Positions 52,096 to 62,215 of a DNA stretch of 64,000 nt are shown in pieces. The notes under the pieces are model-generated. The model saw only the letters and a list, made by a program, of their open reading frames with translations, was not told where the DNA came from and ran no database searches. Each line of letters opens with the position of its first letter. The stretch's first letter is position 1. The DNA is from Aquatica leii (Eukaryota; Arthropoda; Insecta; Coleoptera; Lampyridae). The DNA lies in the NCBI GenBank assembly GCA_035610365.1, contig CM069436.1, positions 10,592,937 through 10,656,936 on the forward strand, read 5' to 3'. The position numbers and the translations under genes are program-made.

Positions 52096-52390
52096 TTAAG
52101 TAATCGATACAAAATAAATACCTTGAATTGTCGTCGTAATTCCAGGAAAGAACTTTTGGTTGATTCTGGATTGCCAGCTGTATACGGGAAGAAACGTTGG
52201 AAGGTATCCCCAAAGGACTATGTACCAACGGGAGGTTTTCAAGAGTTGCCACCTAGGCGAAGATGTAGCCGCGTACACTCGACGAACACGGTTCTAGACT
52301 ACGTTAATTATAGGCCGAAAGCGCGTAAAACTTATTTAAACCGTAGATTCTACGAATTTGGAGTAACACTCCACTACCTGCACTAAAAAT
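52096..52390. other. GC-richer island of unknown coding status
   Basis: Stands out from its AT-rich surroundings and is open in several frames on both strands. On the minus strand one frame gives ATLENLPLVHSPLGIPSNVS, then QPKVLSWNYDDNSR, up to a plausible donor (TCAAG|GTATTT at about 52123). On the plus strand 52123-52386 is an 87-codon ORF. It could be an exon of an unrecognised gene or a retroelement scrap. No family is recognised and no choice of strand is firm. Confidence 0.3.
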
Positions 52391-53130
52391 TCACGCGTTC
52401 GGCATATTACTTCCTCTAAAAAGGAAAATGTTTACCATCGCAAAACCCACTAACTCTCTTACTAGAACATGTTGACGACTATTAACCGACTTTGTAACTT
52501 TCTTATTAGTAAAAGCACATCTATACTATATAAACTTATTCGACTACCATTTCCACAAAGGCTGTGTTCGAAACTTTAAGAACGAAAACAATATCATTAA
52601 GAAGTGCGACAAGGAGGCAAACAGGTCAAATTACGTCAAATTGGTAGTATTGGGACACGGCATTTGGTTGCGACTTAAAAATGTCAAATTGATAAAATAT
52701 TATATTACAAGAGTGTAAACAGCCTAATAAATTAAGATAATGCCTTAATTTTCCACGTAATCTAAACGATTGACACAAAGAAATCAAAGTACGGCTGTAC
52801 TGAGAATGCACTTGAAAACAAAGAACTTTTGAACTAACTCGAAATAAACAAACGGCGAAAATATATTTAATTATAATGATATCTCAGAAAAGAAACATAA
52901 ATTCCCACTGGAATTCTGAACAAAGAAAAATGATCAATAAACAAAATCGCAAAATCAGATGATTCACGGCGTAACAAAATACAAAACTTTATCTACAATT
53001 TTAAATTGTAACTTTGAATTCAAAAACGTAAAATAACTTATTAAACTCAATCTAAAATCCATTGAATCAAATTCAAAATACATGAAATTAATAACGTCAA
53101 TCTAAATACCGGGTCAGTCACAAAAATAAA
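52391..53130. other. No gene seen
   Basis: AT-rich sequence without recognisable features. Confidence 0.4.
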
Positions 53131-53149
53131 CAACCAATCATTTATTTTA

Positions 53150-53430
53150 AATGATGGTTACACGAGCATGGCATTAAATTGATGGAAGATTATAAGAGTC
53201 GATTTGCTCAAGTTTTAGAAAATAAAAGTAACTTACCAATATCATCTAGGATTAAGCGTGCAATGAAAGTAAAAAAAATTATCTATGAACATGGTGAAAA
53301 AATTAGAAAATGAAGTTGTCAATTACTTCCTGTGTTCCTCCGACAAGTTTTGAAAGGCTATTATTACATGCAGTTGCTCAATACCATTGTTTAAAGCGTG
53401 GAAGTAACTTGTGATAATGTCGCATTGTGG
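53150..53430 (+). pseudogene. Fragment resembling an R3H-domain protein
   Basis: The plus strand reads IKLMEDYKSRFAQVLENKSN, then IYEHGEKIRK and a stop. A frame change gives LENEVVNYF and then CVPPTSFERLLLHAVAQYHC followed by LKRGSN. The block F.RLLLHA.(C/A)QY is how the R3H nucleic-acid-binding helix begins in some small R3H proteins. Frame changes within 250 bp and no splice sites suggest a decayed retrocopy fragment. The exact parent gene is not identified. Confidence 0.35.
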
Positions 53431-53763
53431 AAACCAAGACATAATTAAAAAAAGTATGAATTGCAAGGTACATTAGATAAACAAAAAATGGGACATAAAA
53501 AAATGCGAGTAATGTCATTTTATTTACGTCACACTTTTCTAGGTACACAATTTTTGTAAAATAAAAAATATTTTTACTTTGTAATACGAGTGTTTCCAAA
53601 AAAAAAGATGCTGGCACTAAGCTTATTAAAGATGTAGGCGTAAATAGACTAGCATTTGTTGACATCGGGTGGAATGACAAGAAATTCGTCTGCTCTTTTA
53701 TGATCGGTCAGAGCTTTGACTGTATATACATTCTGAGGTAATTCTGATTTGCGTCGTACCAAT

Positions 53764-53880
53764 CGGTACGGGACGTTTAAACGCAGCCGTTTGAACGCCG
53801 CCATTTGGACGCCGCTGTTTGGACGCAATGAACGCAAGGTTATTTGAACGCAGAAGTTCGGTAATGAACGAGTAAAACGC
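53764..53880 (+). repeat. Left MULE terminus: inverted repeat and GCGTTCAAACG array
   Basis: After the outer CGGTACGGGACG, units of 13-16 bp repeat with variation, reading (complemented) G(C/A)GTTCAAACGNC. About six units are visible. Confidence 0.85.
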
Positions 53881-53996
53881 AATATTATGTATTTCATTAC
53901 ACAAAAGATCTACATAGATATACAATTAATTGTCCATTAAATAATTGTGCGATATACCTCTTAAATATTCAATTATATTACGGTTATCGTAATTTG

Positions 53997-55394
53997 TTAC
54001 CAGGCGTTTAATTCGGCTATCAGCATCGGGAATTTCATTTGTGGGGCATGTCCCGCAATCAATTTCTCATAATACAAATCTCTCCCAGCTTGCACTTTCC
54101 GCAAACCATCAATAAAATTCCATATTGTGGGATGATGAGAAGAAAGTTCTGTTTGTAACTGTCTATGGGCCGGTTCAGCACTGTTATTGGTCATATCGAT
54201 GTCGTTCATTACACAGCTATAGACACTTCATAATTGCGGTGGAAACATTGCGAGACGCCTTCCATTTCCTCGACAATTTGGTATTCCTATATAAAAATCT
54301 TCAAACCAATTTAATAGAGGGTGTAATTCTACAGGAAGTTCATCTGCGAGACTTTCTGTAGCAACATCTAAATCTGCAACGGGAACAAATGCTAAGAAAC
54401 TTATCATTCGAGTGTGCAACGCAAAGTCCCCTTCATTATTGTATCGTTCCAATAAGTGTAGCTCTCCAAGATGTTTTTTCAAATTTTGTGCTAGATGAAA
54501 AAACATTCAAGCAATTGCGCGTTTGGAGATCCCTTTTGGAACGCTCTTATAGCTCCATCTTCAAAATCGCACGATATCTTTTCGGGGTCCAAATTTAGTT
54601 CAATTCGTTTAAATTGTTCAATCATCAGTGTGTAAGTTGCTATTTGCTTATTTAGCAAAAAGGCATACACAACAGGATGAACGCCTCCGAAACGTTCTGC
54701 CATGATTACATACACTTGCGAAAATATTAATGGGGCGGATTTAAACGTTCCATCGACGAACCAATGCTTTGACTCCTTAAGAACCTAAAATAAATTAAAT
54801 TAAAATAATAGGTACATAAAAATAAATTTGAATAGACCTTACATTTACGCTTTGTTGGCGGCCAAACATTAATATCCTGTTAGGTGTTGGTCCGCTGTCG
54901 CTTAAAAAAAAAATTTCCCGTATGTTATTCGCCACATAGGCGTAGGTTTTATATTCTTCTGGAATTACTAATTCTTCGGCCGTTAGTGGTGCAGGTGGTG
55001 CAACATTCATTTGGTTCCGTTTTCGTCTCACTATTTTCTTCAAAGCATCACGATTGGGTAATTCAGCTTGTGCACTTCGCGGTAATTCAACTACACAATT
55101 ATTAATTACTTGGCTAGTTTGCTCGATTGTGTCTTCTGCTCTTCTTTTTATTACAGTCTTTACGATTTCGGCTTCAACGCGAGCTGCAGAACTTCCATGA
55201 CAATATTTATTTAAACACGTAGCGACGGTATCATTTACTGTATGGATATGGGCCTTGCAACGTTGTTCTCCATCAATCGACCTTTGGTCACACCTCCAAA
55301 AACTCTTTTCACCACAGGCACTTATGCGATCGAACACATATACAAATCCATCGTTATGAAATTTTCGTTTACCTTTCTTACTGAGAAACTTCAT
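53997..55394 (-). pseudogene. FLYWCH zinc-finger MULE transposase, nearly intact
   Basis: From the Met at 55394: FLSKKGKRKFHNDGFVYVFD, FWRCDQRS and CKAHIHT form the FLYWCH finger (F-Y-W-C-H pattern, residues about 5-60). A linker (ELPNRDALKKIVRRKRNQMN) and ILMFGRQQSVN follow. A 58-bp intron (54842-54785, GTAAGG...TTTTAG) leads into the MULE core: HWFVDGTFKSAP (first catalytic D), VVYAFLLNKQ, ISCDFEDGAIRAF (second acid) and CFFHLAQNLKKH (C-x2-H block). Then come LADELPVELHPLLNWFEDFY and the C-terminal AEPAHRQLQTELSSHHPTIW block (catalytic Glu region). Defects: a one-base loss in a T run near 54495 and TGA for Trp near 54230. Confidence 0.9.
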
Positions 55395-55794
55395 AATGCA
55401 GTCAAACAATGCAAAATCAAAACAATCACAATAAAACAACTTTACAAAGTCTAATTGTTGAATTAAGTGAGCGAATTACTGGTTTTTGGTTTATATAAAG
55501 ACGTACTCCTATACTCATGATGTTGATTGCTGTAGGTACCTATATGACAATAAGTAATAATGTTATCGTTACCAATAATGAGGTGAAAAGGAGAAACAAA
55601 GAAATTCCTAAACGCGGCCTCATTGAATAACGATTACGGAAAGTAAAATTTTCATCTAAAAGATGATTAGGGGTTAATTAATAAATAATAAACTTTAATT
55701 AAAACGTAGATTCAATTACACCATGTTGTTGTGACAGAAATGGAAATTTTTTTTCTATGAGGAGCAAAAATTCCATTATTTTTCAAATCTGCGT

Positions 55795-55900
55795 TCAAAA
55801 GTCCTTGCGTCTAAATGTCTGGCGTTCAAATGTCCTCGCGTCTAAACGGCGGTGTTCAATCGGCTGCGTTCAAACGACCGCGTTCTAACGTCCTAGACCG
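55795..55900 (-). repeat. Right MULE terminus: inverted repeat and GCGTTCAAACG array
   Basis: Mirror of the left terminus: GCGTTCAAAAGTCCTTGCG, GCGTTCAAATGTCCTCGCG, GCGTTCAAACGACCGCG and degenerate units, ending AACGTCCTAGACCG. Probably transposase binding sites. Confidence 0.85.
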
Positions 55901-56100
55901 CGTACCAATGGTTTGATTACGTTGTTTCTCTTACGTACTTCTTGAATTCTCTTTTCTAAGATTTCGAGGGTAAGATCGTCGTCCTGTTCGGGACTGTTAG
56001 AAATATTGTTCATGTTCAAACTTTGAGCTATCATCGAATCGTACCAGGGACTACGCGCGGCCATATTTGCAACTCGATTCCACTGCTCGTCGCGTTGTCA

Positions 56101-56740
56101 AAACAGTTTGAGAAGATAAAATTTGTTACGGTTCAAAAATTCAATTCAAAGATTTTTCGTTTTAGTACATCTGTAGTCTTTTCCTGTCTCTTTGTATTTA
56201 TATTGTTAAGTTTTTTTAAGTGATTATACCGTGTAAGATGCTTGGGTATAACTGGGACCAGGGGGTAATTAAGGCATGGGTAGATCATATGCTTATTTAT
56301 AGGAATTTTAAGTTTATTAAGTTGGCACACCTATTTCTTCTTCTCTTCTTTCTTAAAAACAGGTCTAACGTCATATAAAGCCATTTTGTGAATTTGAGCT
56401 GCCGTGGAATTTTTGTGTAAAATTTCTTCAATACAACGACCAGTCTCAATAAGATTTGTTGGTTTTTATAGTTATGTGGTGAGTATTTTGAAAACATTAA
56501 CTACTTTAGGATAAACATTAAGACTGATTTTATTCATATATATAATTGTAATTACTCTTCCTATAGTTTGTGTAACAGGGGTCTTCCAGTTACGCCAAAA
56601 GTTTTTAATAGATGAAGTAACCAGGGCATGCAGTTGCGGTAACTGGGTCATTGCTGACCCAATTGCTACAATCGTTAATTTTTGGCTCTGTTACAAAATT
56701 ATATAAGGAAAACTCAGAAGTGTGCTGGATTAGCCTACTT
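56101..56740. other. No gene recognised
   Basis: AT-rich with short blocks of higher GC near 56236-56290 and 56570-56690 (two similar phrases, ACTGGGACCAGGGGGTAA and ACAGGGGTCTTCCAGTTACG on opposite strands). These may be decayed ends of the Tigger-like element that follows. Nothing firm. Confidence 0.35.
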
Positions 56741-56744
56741 GCCT

Positions 56745-56895
56745 GAAAACCTTAAAAATGTATAAGAATTAGGAATAAAACTTCTCGTGCAACAGCAATG
56801 TTTTACAATATTCCTAGGAGTACTGTACAACATTATGCTTCTACAACTCGGGAAAAAAAACCAAGTAGTAGTAGTAGGGCTGTAACCTTTTATGT
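56745..56895 (+). pseudogene. Pipsqueak-type HTH scrap of a pogo/Tigger-like transposase
   Basis: One frame reads IRNKTSRATAMFYNIPRSTV followed by QHYASTTREKKPSSSS. The phrase (K/R)T(S)RA.A..Y.IP(R/K)ST(L/V)..(H/Y) is the helix-turn-helix of pipsqueak/CENP-B type DNA-binding domains at the start of pogo/Tigger transposases. No DDE core is visible downstream. An isolated host psq-domain pseudogene cannot be excluded. Confidence 0.5.
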
Positions 56896-57649
56896 CTCTG
56901 CTGCTTGCTAATGCAATGTTATTATATTGACAAGAATAAGCGTTTCTTCATTCATCTATAAAAATTACTATAACAAATGCCAAACGTGTTTAAGAAACTT
57001 TAAAGTGCGTTGTAACTAAATAATTAAATCGAAGATAACTGAATGATTAGGCGCAAAAAACTGGTACGAAGATACATGATTGTTAATTATATAAAGTGTG
57101 GCGAAAACTTTGCCTCTACAATTTTCACTTTACGTCTAAAATTTGCTATTTGCTGGCAAATATTTAATGATTCGTCTAAATGAATCGTTTGTTTTGGCAA
57201 TCACAGGGCAATATTAATCAATTAGAAGCATTTTATTATGTCGTGAACTGTGACCTTGAGTCGAAAATCGGAACTAATATACTGAAAGTCAAAAATTTGA
57301 CAAATCTATCTGAATTCCAAAAACATTAGTATATTTAAAAGGCACTCACGTCAATAAAAATTAAAAATAATCAGATATTTACTTATTAAATAAAAATTAA
57401 TTTATTTGTAATAATACCTAAAGACTTATTAACAACAGATACAACGATAAAAGCAAAGATAGGTTAGAAAAAATGTACCGGCGAATGTTTGTAAGACGGA
57501 TAATAACAATATTTTGACATATACAGACTACAGCGCCACAGTTCACGAGATCTTGAAAGACGGGTACATCAATATTCTTCTTTTGGTTGTTGATATTACA
57601 GTTTTTGAATAATTTTGCCATTTTAATAAAATGTTTATGGGCACGGCAA
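56896..57649. other. No gene recognised
   Basis: AT-rich DNA. A minus-strand frame at 57418-57666 (IDVPVFQDLVNCGAVVCICQ) is open but not recognised. Confidence 0.35.
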
Positions 57650-58465
57650 ATACTCGGTGTAGGCACCTAAAAATGATTATGCCACAAGTTCCACCAACAG
57701 TAGCAAATAGAATGCAATTTTACAAAGACAACTGTAACGAACTGCTTTAGCGGGACCGGTTACCGTAATTTTTATATTGCAAATCGTAGCGCACACCAAA
57801 CACTGTTTTTAACAGATTTCACACGCGCTTCCCATAATCCACCATAATTAGGATTTAAAGTTGGTTAATTAATTTTCAAACAATCAACGAAAATCTCTAA
57901 TTTGTCTTAACTGTCTTCGTGCACCGATAAAGATTTTTTTTCAATTTGTTTTGCAACAAACACGAGGAATAGTATACTTTGATGTTTTGTTAGTCGGTTT
58001 CATATGACTTAACTCTAAATATTCTTTCATAAAAGAACGATACCATATTGCTCTTTCAAAATGACTTACAAAATGCGCCCGTGAAAAAACAATCGATTAA
58101 GAGCTAATCGTTTATTATTTTATGTAATTTTTTAAGCTTTACAAAAAAGTAACCTAACAATATATCGCTTAAACGAGTGTTCAGAATGAGTTTCAAGAAA
58201 ATGACGTTTGCAAAATAATGCTGCAGAATCTTCCTGAACTCTAACAAAAGACTTTTCTAATTCTCAGAATTTTTGCATGACGGTCTTGACCACCTTAATA
58301 CGACTTTTGAACAAATAATGACGCTACTCCTGTATCATTGATAGGTATAAAACCGCACAAAAAAGATACAAGACCCATTATAACCAAAACGAGGACTGTT
58401 GATATCGCTGCAGAAAAGACTTTTAAATGAGGTTGGTGCTTTAAAAGTGCCTTCAGCATTAATGA
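57650..58465 (-). mobile_element. BEL/Pao fragment with internal deletion
   Basis: Minus strand text: FKAPTSFKSLFCSDINS (near 58430), MQKF.ELEKSF then FCKRHFLETHSEHSFKRYIV followed by RLL (near 58270-58150). The last is the (C)E.HF..TH.....RYIVRLPF block just before RT in BEL/Pao. At 57860-57770 the text jumps to NPNYGGLWEARVKSVKN, the P.(F/Y)GGLWEAGVKSVK block of the integrase. RT and RNase H are missing between them, so it is an internally deleted, stop-riddled copy. It abuts the Gypsy fragment on the same strand. Confidence 0.7.
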
Positions 58466-58532
58466 TTGTCAGACCCATTTTATAGTAAGCAAGCACCGAA
58501 AAGTTTGTACTTCAAAAATTACTTTTTATATA

Positions 58533-59273
58533 TTAGATATTTTGCGAAAAAAGAAACTTTCCAATAAAGTATTGTTTTTTGTCCTGGTACCTAGGAAAGT
58601 TTAATTTAATTGTTAAGGATCTAATTAAGTAACAAAACTTCGTTGATTCATCTTTCTTTTTTACGAGCACCACTAGGGATGCCCATGGACTACTTAAAGG
58701 TTTAATCACGTCTTCTTGCTCCGTATCCGTAATTATTTGTTCGGCTTCTTCTCTTTTTCCCAAAGACAGTCTGCGTGGTTGTTGTATCGGTCAAACGTCT
58801 CCGGTATTAATTTTATGTTTTACCACGTTAGTTTTTTCTTTGGAACCACTCTCCAGCGCGAACACAACTTAATACTGCGTGATCAACACTTTAACTTTAG
58901 CCAGCTGGTCTTGGCTGAGATTTTGGCATTTGGAGGTAAGAATGTTCATTAGATGTTGTGTGCACTTTTTCGGCGACGTATATTTATTAGACTTCATGCA
59001 TCTCACAGTTTGAGATATTGGCGTGCATTGGTCTACCACGGTCTTCTTTTTCAACGTTACAGGATCCGAGTTGATATTTAAGATCTTTACTGGCATCGTG
59101 TTTTTCACTCGTACTAAAGTTCTGCCAACGAGTAGTCCCTTTTCAACTAAGTCGCCCTCTATTGGTTCATTCGTGCGTATGTAGCCTTCCCGGAGATTTC
59201 CATCCAGGCGTGCCATCACCACACTTTTAGTCCTTGCAGACAGAGTCACGTCTTTACTAAATAAAACTCGCAC
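58533..59273 (-). pseudogene. Gypsy pol linker and start of reverse transcriptase
   Basis: The frame 59273-58869 covers the protease-RT linker: TKSVVMARLDGNLREGYIRT, TLVRVKNTMPVKILNINSDP, then LMNILTSKCQNLSQDQLAKV. After a frame change, 58763-58533 gives KREEAEQIITDTEQEDVIKP followed by LSSPWASLVVLVKKKDESTK and FCYLIRSL, the RT finger block (SPWASPVVLVKKKDGS.RFCVDYR). The match ends there and the rest of pol is missing. Confidence 0.82.
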
Positions 59274-59303
59274 GGCTACCTTCTCTGAAGAATGAAAAAA
59301 AAA

Positions 59304-59808
59304 TTATTTATTGTTGATCTTCAGGACATCGTTCTTCATATCCAACTGGAACCCATACTTCTTTATAACGTTCATTCTCAGGATAACTTCTTCCGTGATG
59401 TCGGCTACCAATACTTGACGGTCGAGTACTCCATTTGCCAAACCAACGGTTACTTTGACTTGTCCGTGGGTAGGTATTTGTTCGCCTGTCGCCGTTCGAA
59501 GTCGTACTGTTACTAGTGATGTCGTTTTATTATAATAACAACAACATGTCAGGACGAATAATGGTCTTTGCCGCTCCCGTGTCAAACAGTAACTGAACAC
59601 TTCTTCCATTGATCTTGTCATCGAGATAAATGCTATTTAACTGCTCCATCGGCGATGTTATTTGAATTGTAATCTCCGGAACCTGACTAGATGAGACTAA
59701 CCTTTGTCTTTTTTGATCAACCCGTTCCAAATTTGTGAGCGCTCTTCTTGTCGTCTTGTTAGGTTTAGTACGATGTCGTCGTACATGGTTTATTTCACCG
59801 CAATTCAA
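59304..59808 (-). pseudogene. Gypsy aspartic protease
   Basis: The frame 59808-59530 has SIYLDDKINGRSVQLLFDTG followed by AAKTIIRPDML, the retropepsin active site (FDTGA..(T/S)). After a frame change, 59621-59304 gives TTSLVTVRLRTATGEQIPTH, GLANGVLDRQVLVADITEEV and ILRMNVIKKYGFQLDMKN, with the second conserved loop (ILGxDxL-like I(L)RMN). In the family it processes the polyprotein. The frameshift inactivates it. Confidence 0.8.
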
Positions 59809-60079
59809 AGTCGTTACTTTTCTTTCAGAAAGTATTCGTCGCGCTACTTCCTTGATGCTTTCCAGTGTCTGCGCGGGTACTTCTGCAGCACAGCGATGCC
59901 TGTTTCGCTGCTAAGTTCTAAAACATGCACCATGGATGACGCTCCAATGTCTTTGGTCGAGCCAACCGAAGAGTCTGGTGCGTTTCGTTGTCTCGGAGGC
60001 CGTCTACAAAAGTTTGAATAGCCAAGTGCTCTAAGAAGGTATCTGGTGCTGTAGTATACGCAAGCCATGTTATTCTGGC

Positions 60080-60788
60080 AATGTCAGCCTCAATCTCTTA
60101 AAGACTTTCGGCACCTTTCTGAACCCGACTTTTATTTTGAGCTTGATACACTTGTTGAAAATGAGCATCTCCATATCTCATTTCTAAACGTGTAATTAAA
60201 AGTTCGTAATTTTTTTGTAGGTGGTCGGGATCAGTTTGCAAGATTCCAAGAGCTTCGCCACGTAAGGACACTACTAAAGACGTCCCTTTCTAATTGTTGC
60301 TCTAACCGTTTGCTGTAACTGCGGCAGGTACAACTTTAAACTTGTGGGTGGTTTCTTCCCTATGATCTATTATTAAATCTTTACTTGTGACTCTTTCTTC
60401 GCCGTGACAATTTATTCGAATTATTCTTTCTTCAAACAGTTTCATTTTATTTTTTAATTTGTCCTCTATTGCTTCTATTTTCTCATTCATAGATTCGAAA
60501 ATTTTTTCTTTTAAATTTAACATATCTGCTTGGGTTTTTTCTTGAACAATTTTAATTTGATTTTTTATGCTCGTTCGCATTTCTTCTTTTAAACTTTTCC
60601 ATCAATTTTTTTTCTATTTTCTGGGTATTTTCAAATAATTTTTCTTCAATTTTGTAAGAATTTTCCCAAAACTTTTTAATAGAATTTTCTTCCATTTTTC
60701 TATTCATCGATTCTTGACTGTTTTTTATTAATTCGAGAAATTCAAATAGTATTACATCCATTTTGGTTTCATAACGAGTTATCGGCAT
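60080..60788 (-). pseudogene. Gypsy Gag, N-terminal coiled-coil part
   Basis: Starts MPITRYETKMDVILFEFLEL (60788), then a long Lys/Glu coiled coil (frames 60788-60552 and 60580-60302, joined by a frameshift) ending GEERVTSKDLIIDHREETTH. After 60302 the text FVPAAVTANG and VSLRGEALGILQTDPDHLQK (near 60270-60220) is a Gag capsid block. It resembles the Gag of insect Gypsy families with an N-terminal coiled coil. Broken by at least two frameshifts. Confidence 0.7.
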
Positions 60789-60989
60789 AAGTTATATATA
60801 ACACGAATTATAAAAGTTTAAATACACTACTTTAACGAATTAGAACAGCTAGAAATTACACGCTATAAACAAACGCGAATCGCGAACTAAAGTTTTATTT
60901 ATTTATGCAATCAATGTTTTTTATTACGGGAGCGTTATTAAATTGCTTAATAGCATTTACATTAAAAATTGCGAACCCCACACCTGACA

Positions 60990-62215
60990 CAACTGTAAAC
61001 GTTTATTATTACTAATTAATTTATGCTAAAAATATGTACACGTTTATAACTAACCGAACTAATTAAATCTAAGGATATTTAATAAAAACATTTACACTAA
61101 TGTATATTGAAACGACTATTTTTGGCATTTCGTCATTATTTCATTTGATGGATAGGCAACTTTGCCATCACCCGTGTAAGATATTTGACCTCAAATAATA
61201 TTCTTTGACTTTATGCACGCAGAGGGCGCAATAGTAGTTGACCTTCTAAGGACGGTTTTCCGGATCATTTTGTTTTACGAGTTTGTTATGGATCTGGCGG
61301 AAACGGATTGGTAAGAAAATGAGGTTTCCCCTCATCAATCGTCATCTAACGTAAAAACGTTTTCATTTTAAAATTGTCTAATAAATCCACTCGAATGTCG
61401 CATTCGTAGAACGACGTAGCTGAATATTTGCTAATCAAAGTCATAGAGTAGATTAGTATTTACACGTGGTTAATGTTAGCGACGTACCCACTATTATGGT
61501 TGTTTTAGCTTTCTTTCTTCTCATGGATTAACGGAGTCGTTAATTTGCTTATGGATTAACGAAGGCGCAATTTCTTTGGTGTGGTATAATTCTACTGATG
61601 GCGTTCTATTGTGTAGTTTGGGTATCTTTGATTTGGGAATGTACTTTGGGGGATTGCGAGTCTAAGATCTCTTTTTCTCCTGCCTAGACATCCTACGTTA
61701 TATTAAATTGCGAGAAAAGGTGGCGCAATCGGGCATTTAGCTTACCTAAGAATATTCTTTTTACTTCGATCTATAACCTACAACGATCTGCGGTGAAGCT
61801 AGCCGAAAGGTAAGCGAAACATCTCAGAATAATAAATTCTTTTTTTTTCTTTTTCTCCACCTACTTGATTGGAACGTGGCAATATATAAAACTATCACAC
61901 AAAGATAAAGTCCGCGGATAACTTTAGTTTAACACTTATTGTTTACTTTAAAATCACATACAAGGTTATACTCCCTGTATTTATCTCGAACAAATACGTT
62001 AATCACTTATTTATTTAAGCTTGAATAATCTTCTTAACACTGCCGTTTTCGAATTGCTTGAATAACTAACCTATGATTTATTTGTATCGCTTTTATATAT
62101 TTTGGCCAAAAGTTCGAGAACTTTCTATATCTTTCGGTGAACGTTCTGAAACTTGAGAATAATTTCTCAAACGTTTCAGCATATTATAAATATTTTTATA
62201 ACAATCTAAGAAAAA
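60990..62215 (-). repeat. Gypsy 5' LTR and leader
   Basis: Complemented sequence begins TGAAACGTTTGAGAAATTAT near 62183. It has a TATA-like ATATATAAAAGCG near 62095, GCAGTGTTAAGAAGATTATT, GTAAACAATAAGTGTTAAAC, and far downstream AGATTTAATTAGTTCGGTTA (near 61060-61040). The same blocks occur in order in the LTR at 42877. The LTR/leader boundary and primer-binding site could not be fixed, so the length (up to about 1.2 kb) is an upper limit. Confidence 0.6.

Larger units (their letters stand above)
53764..55900 (-). mobile_element. MULE transposon with FLYWCH protein, 9-bp TSD
   Basis: A 2137-bp element flanked by the direct repeat CGTACCAAT (53755-53763 and 55901-55909), the 9-bp duplication expected of Mutator-like elements. 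The ends are inverted: CGGTACGGGACGTTTAAACG on the left against the complement of AACGTCCTAGACCG on the right. Each end continues into an array of short GCGTTCAAACG-type units. The inside is a minus-strand FLYWCH/MULE transposase with one 58-bp intron. At least one frameshift and one Trp-to-stop change make it inactive, but it is otherwise well preserved. Confidence 0.93.
53649..56064 (-). pseudogene. Small host ORF split by a MULE insertion
   Basis: The minus strand ATG at 56064 opens MAARSPWYDSMIAQSLNMNN, then SPEQDDDLTLEILEKRIQEV and RKRNNVIKPLV, and runs into the MULE at 55900. On the far side of the MULE the frame continues from 53754 with [19 protein letters not shown] and ends at a TAG at 53651-53649. 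Counting the 9-bp target duplication once gives a continuous 89-codon reading frame, so the insertion landed in a conserved-looking ORF. The protein is acidic then basic, probably helical in the middle (LTLEILEKRIQEVRKR). A possible acceptor (GCAG near 56080) lies just before the ATG, so this may be the last exon of a longer gene. No family is recognised. Confidence 0.65.
58533..62215 (-). mobile_element. Gypsy-type LTR retrotransposon, 5' portion
   Basis: On the minus strand, from right to left: an LTR/leader (about 62215-60990), Gag (60788-60302 and onward), protease (59808-59304) and the beginning of RT (59273-58533). The element is cut inside the RT fingers. The proteins are fairly well preserved but split by frameshifts. 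A related LTR is at 42877-43430. Confidence 0.85.

Noticed and set aside
53764-53925. Arginine-rich ORFs at the MULE left end
   Set aside because: They are translations of the terminal repeat array. Only the part left of 53755 belongs to the split host ORF.
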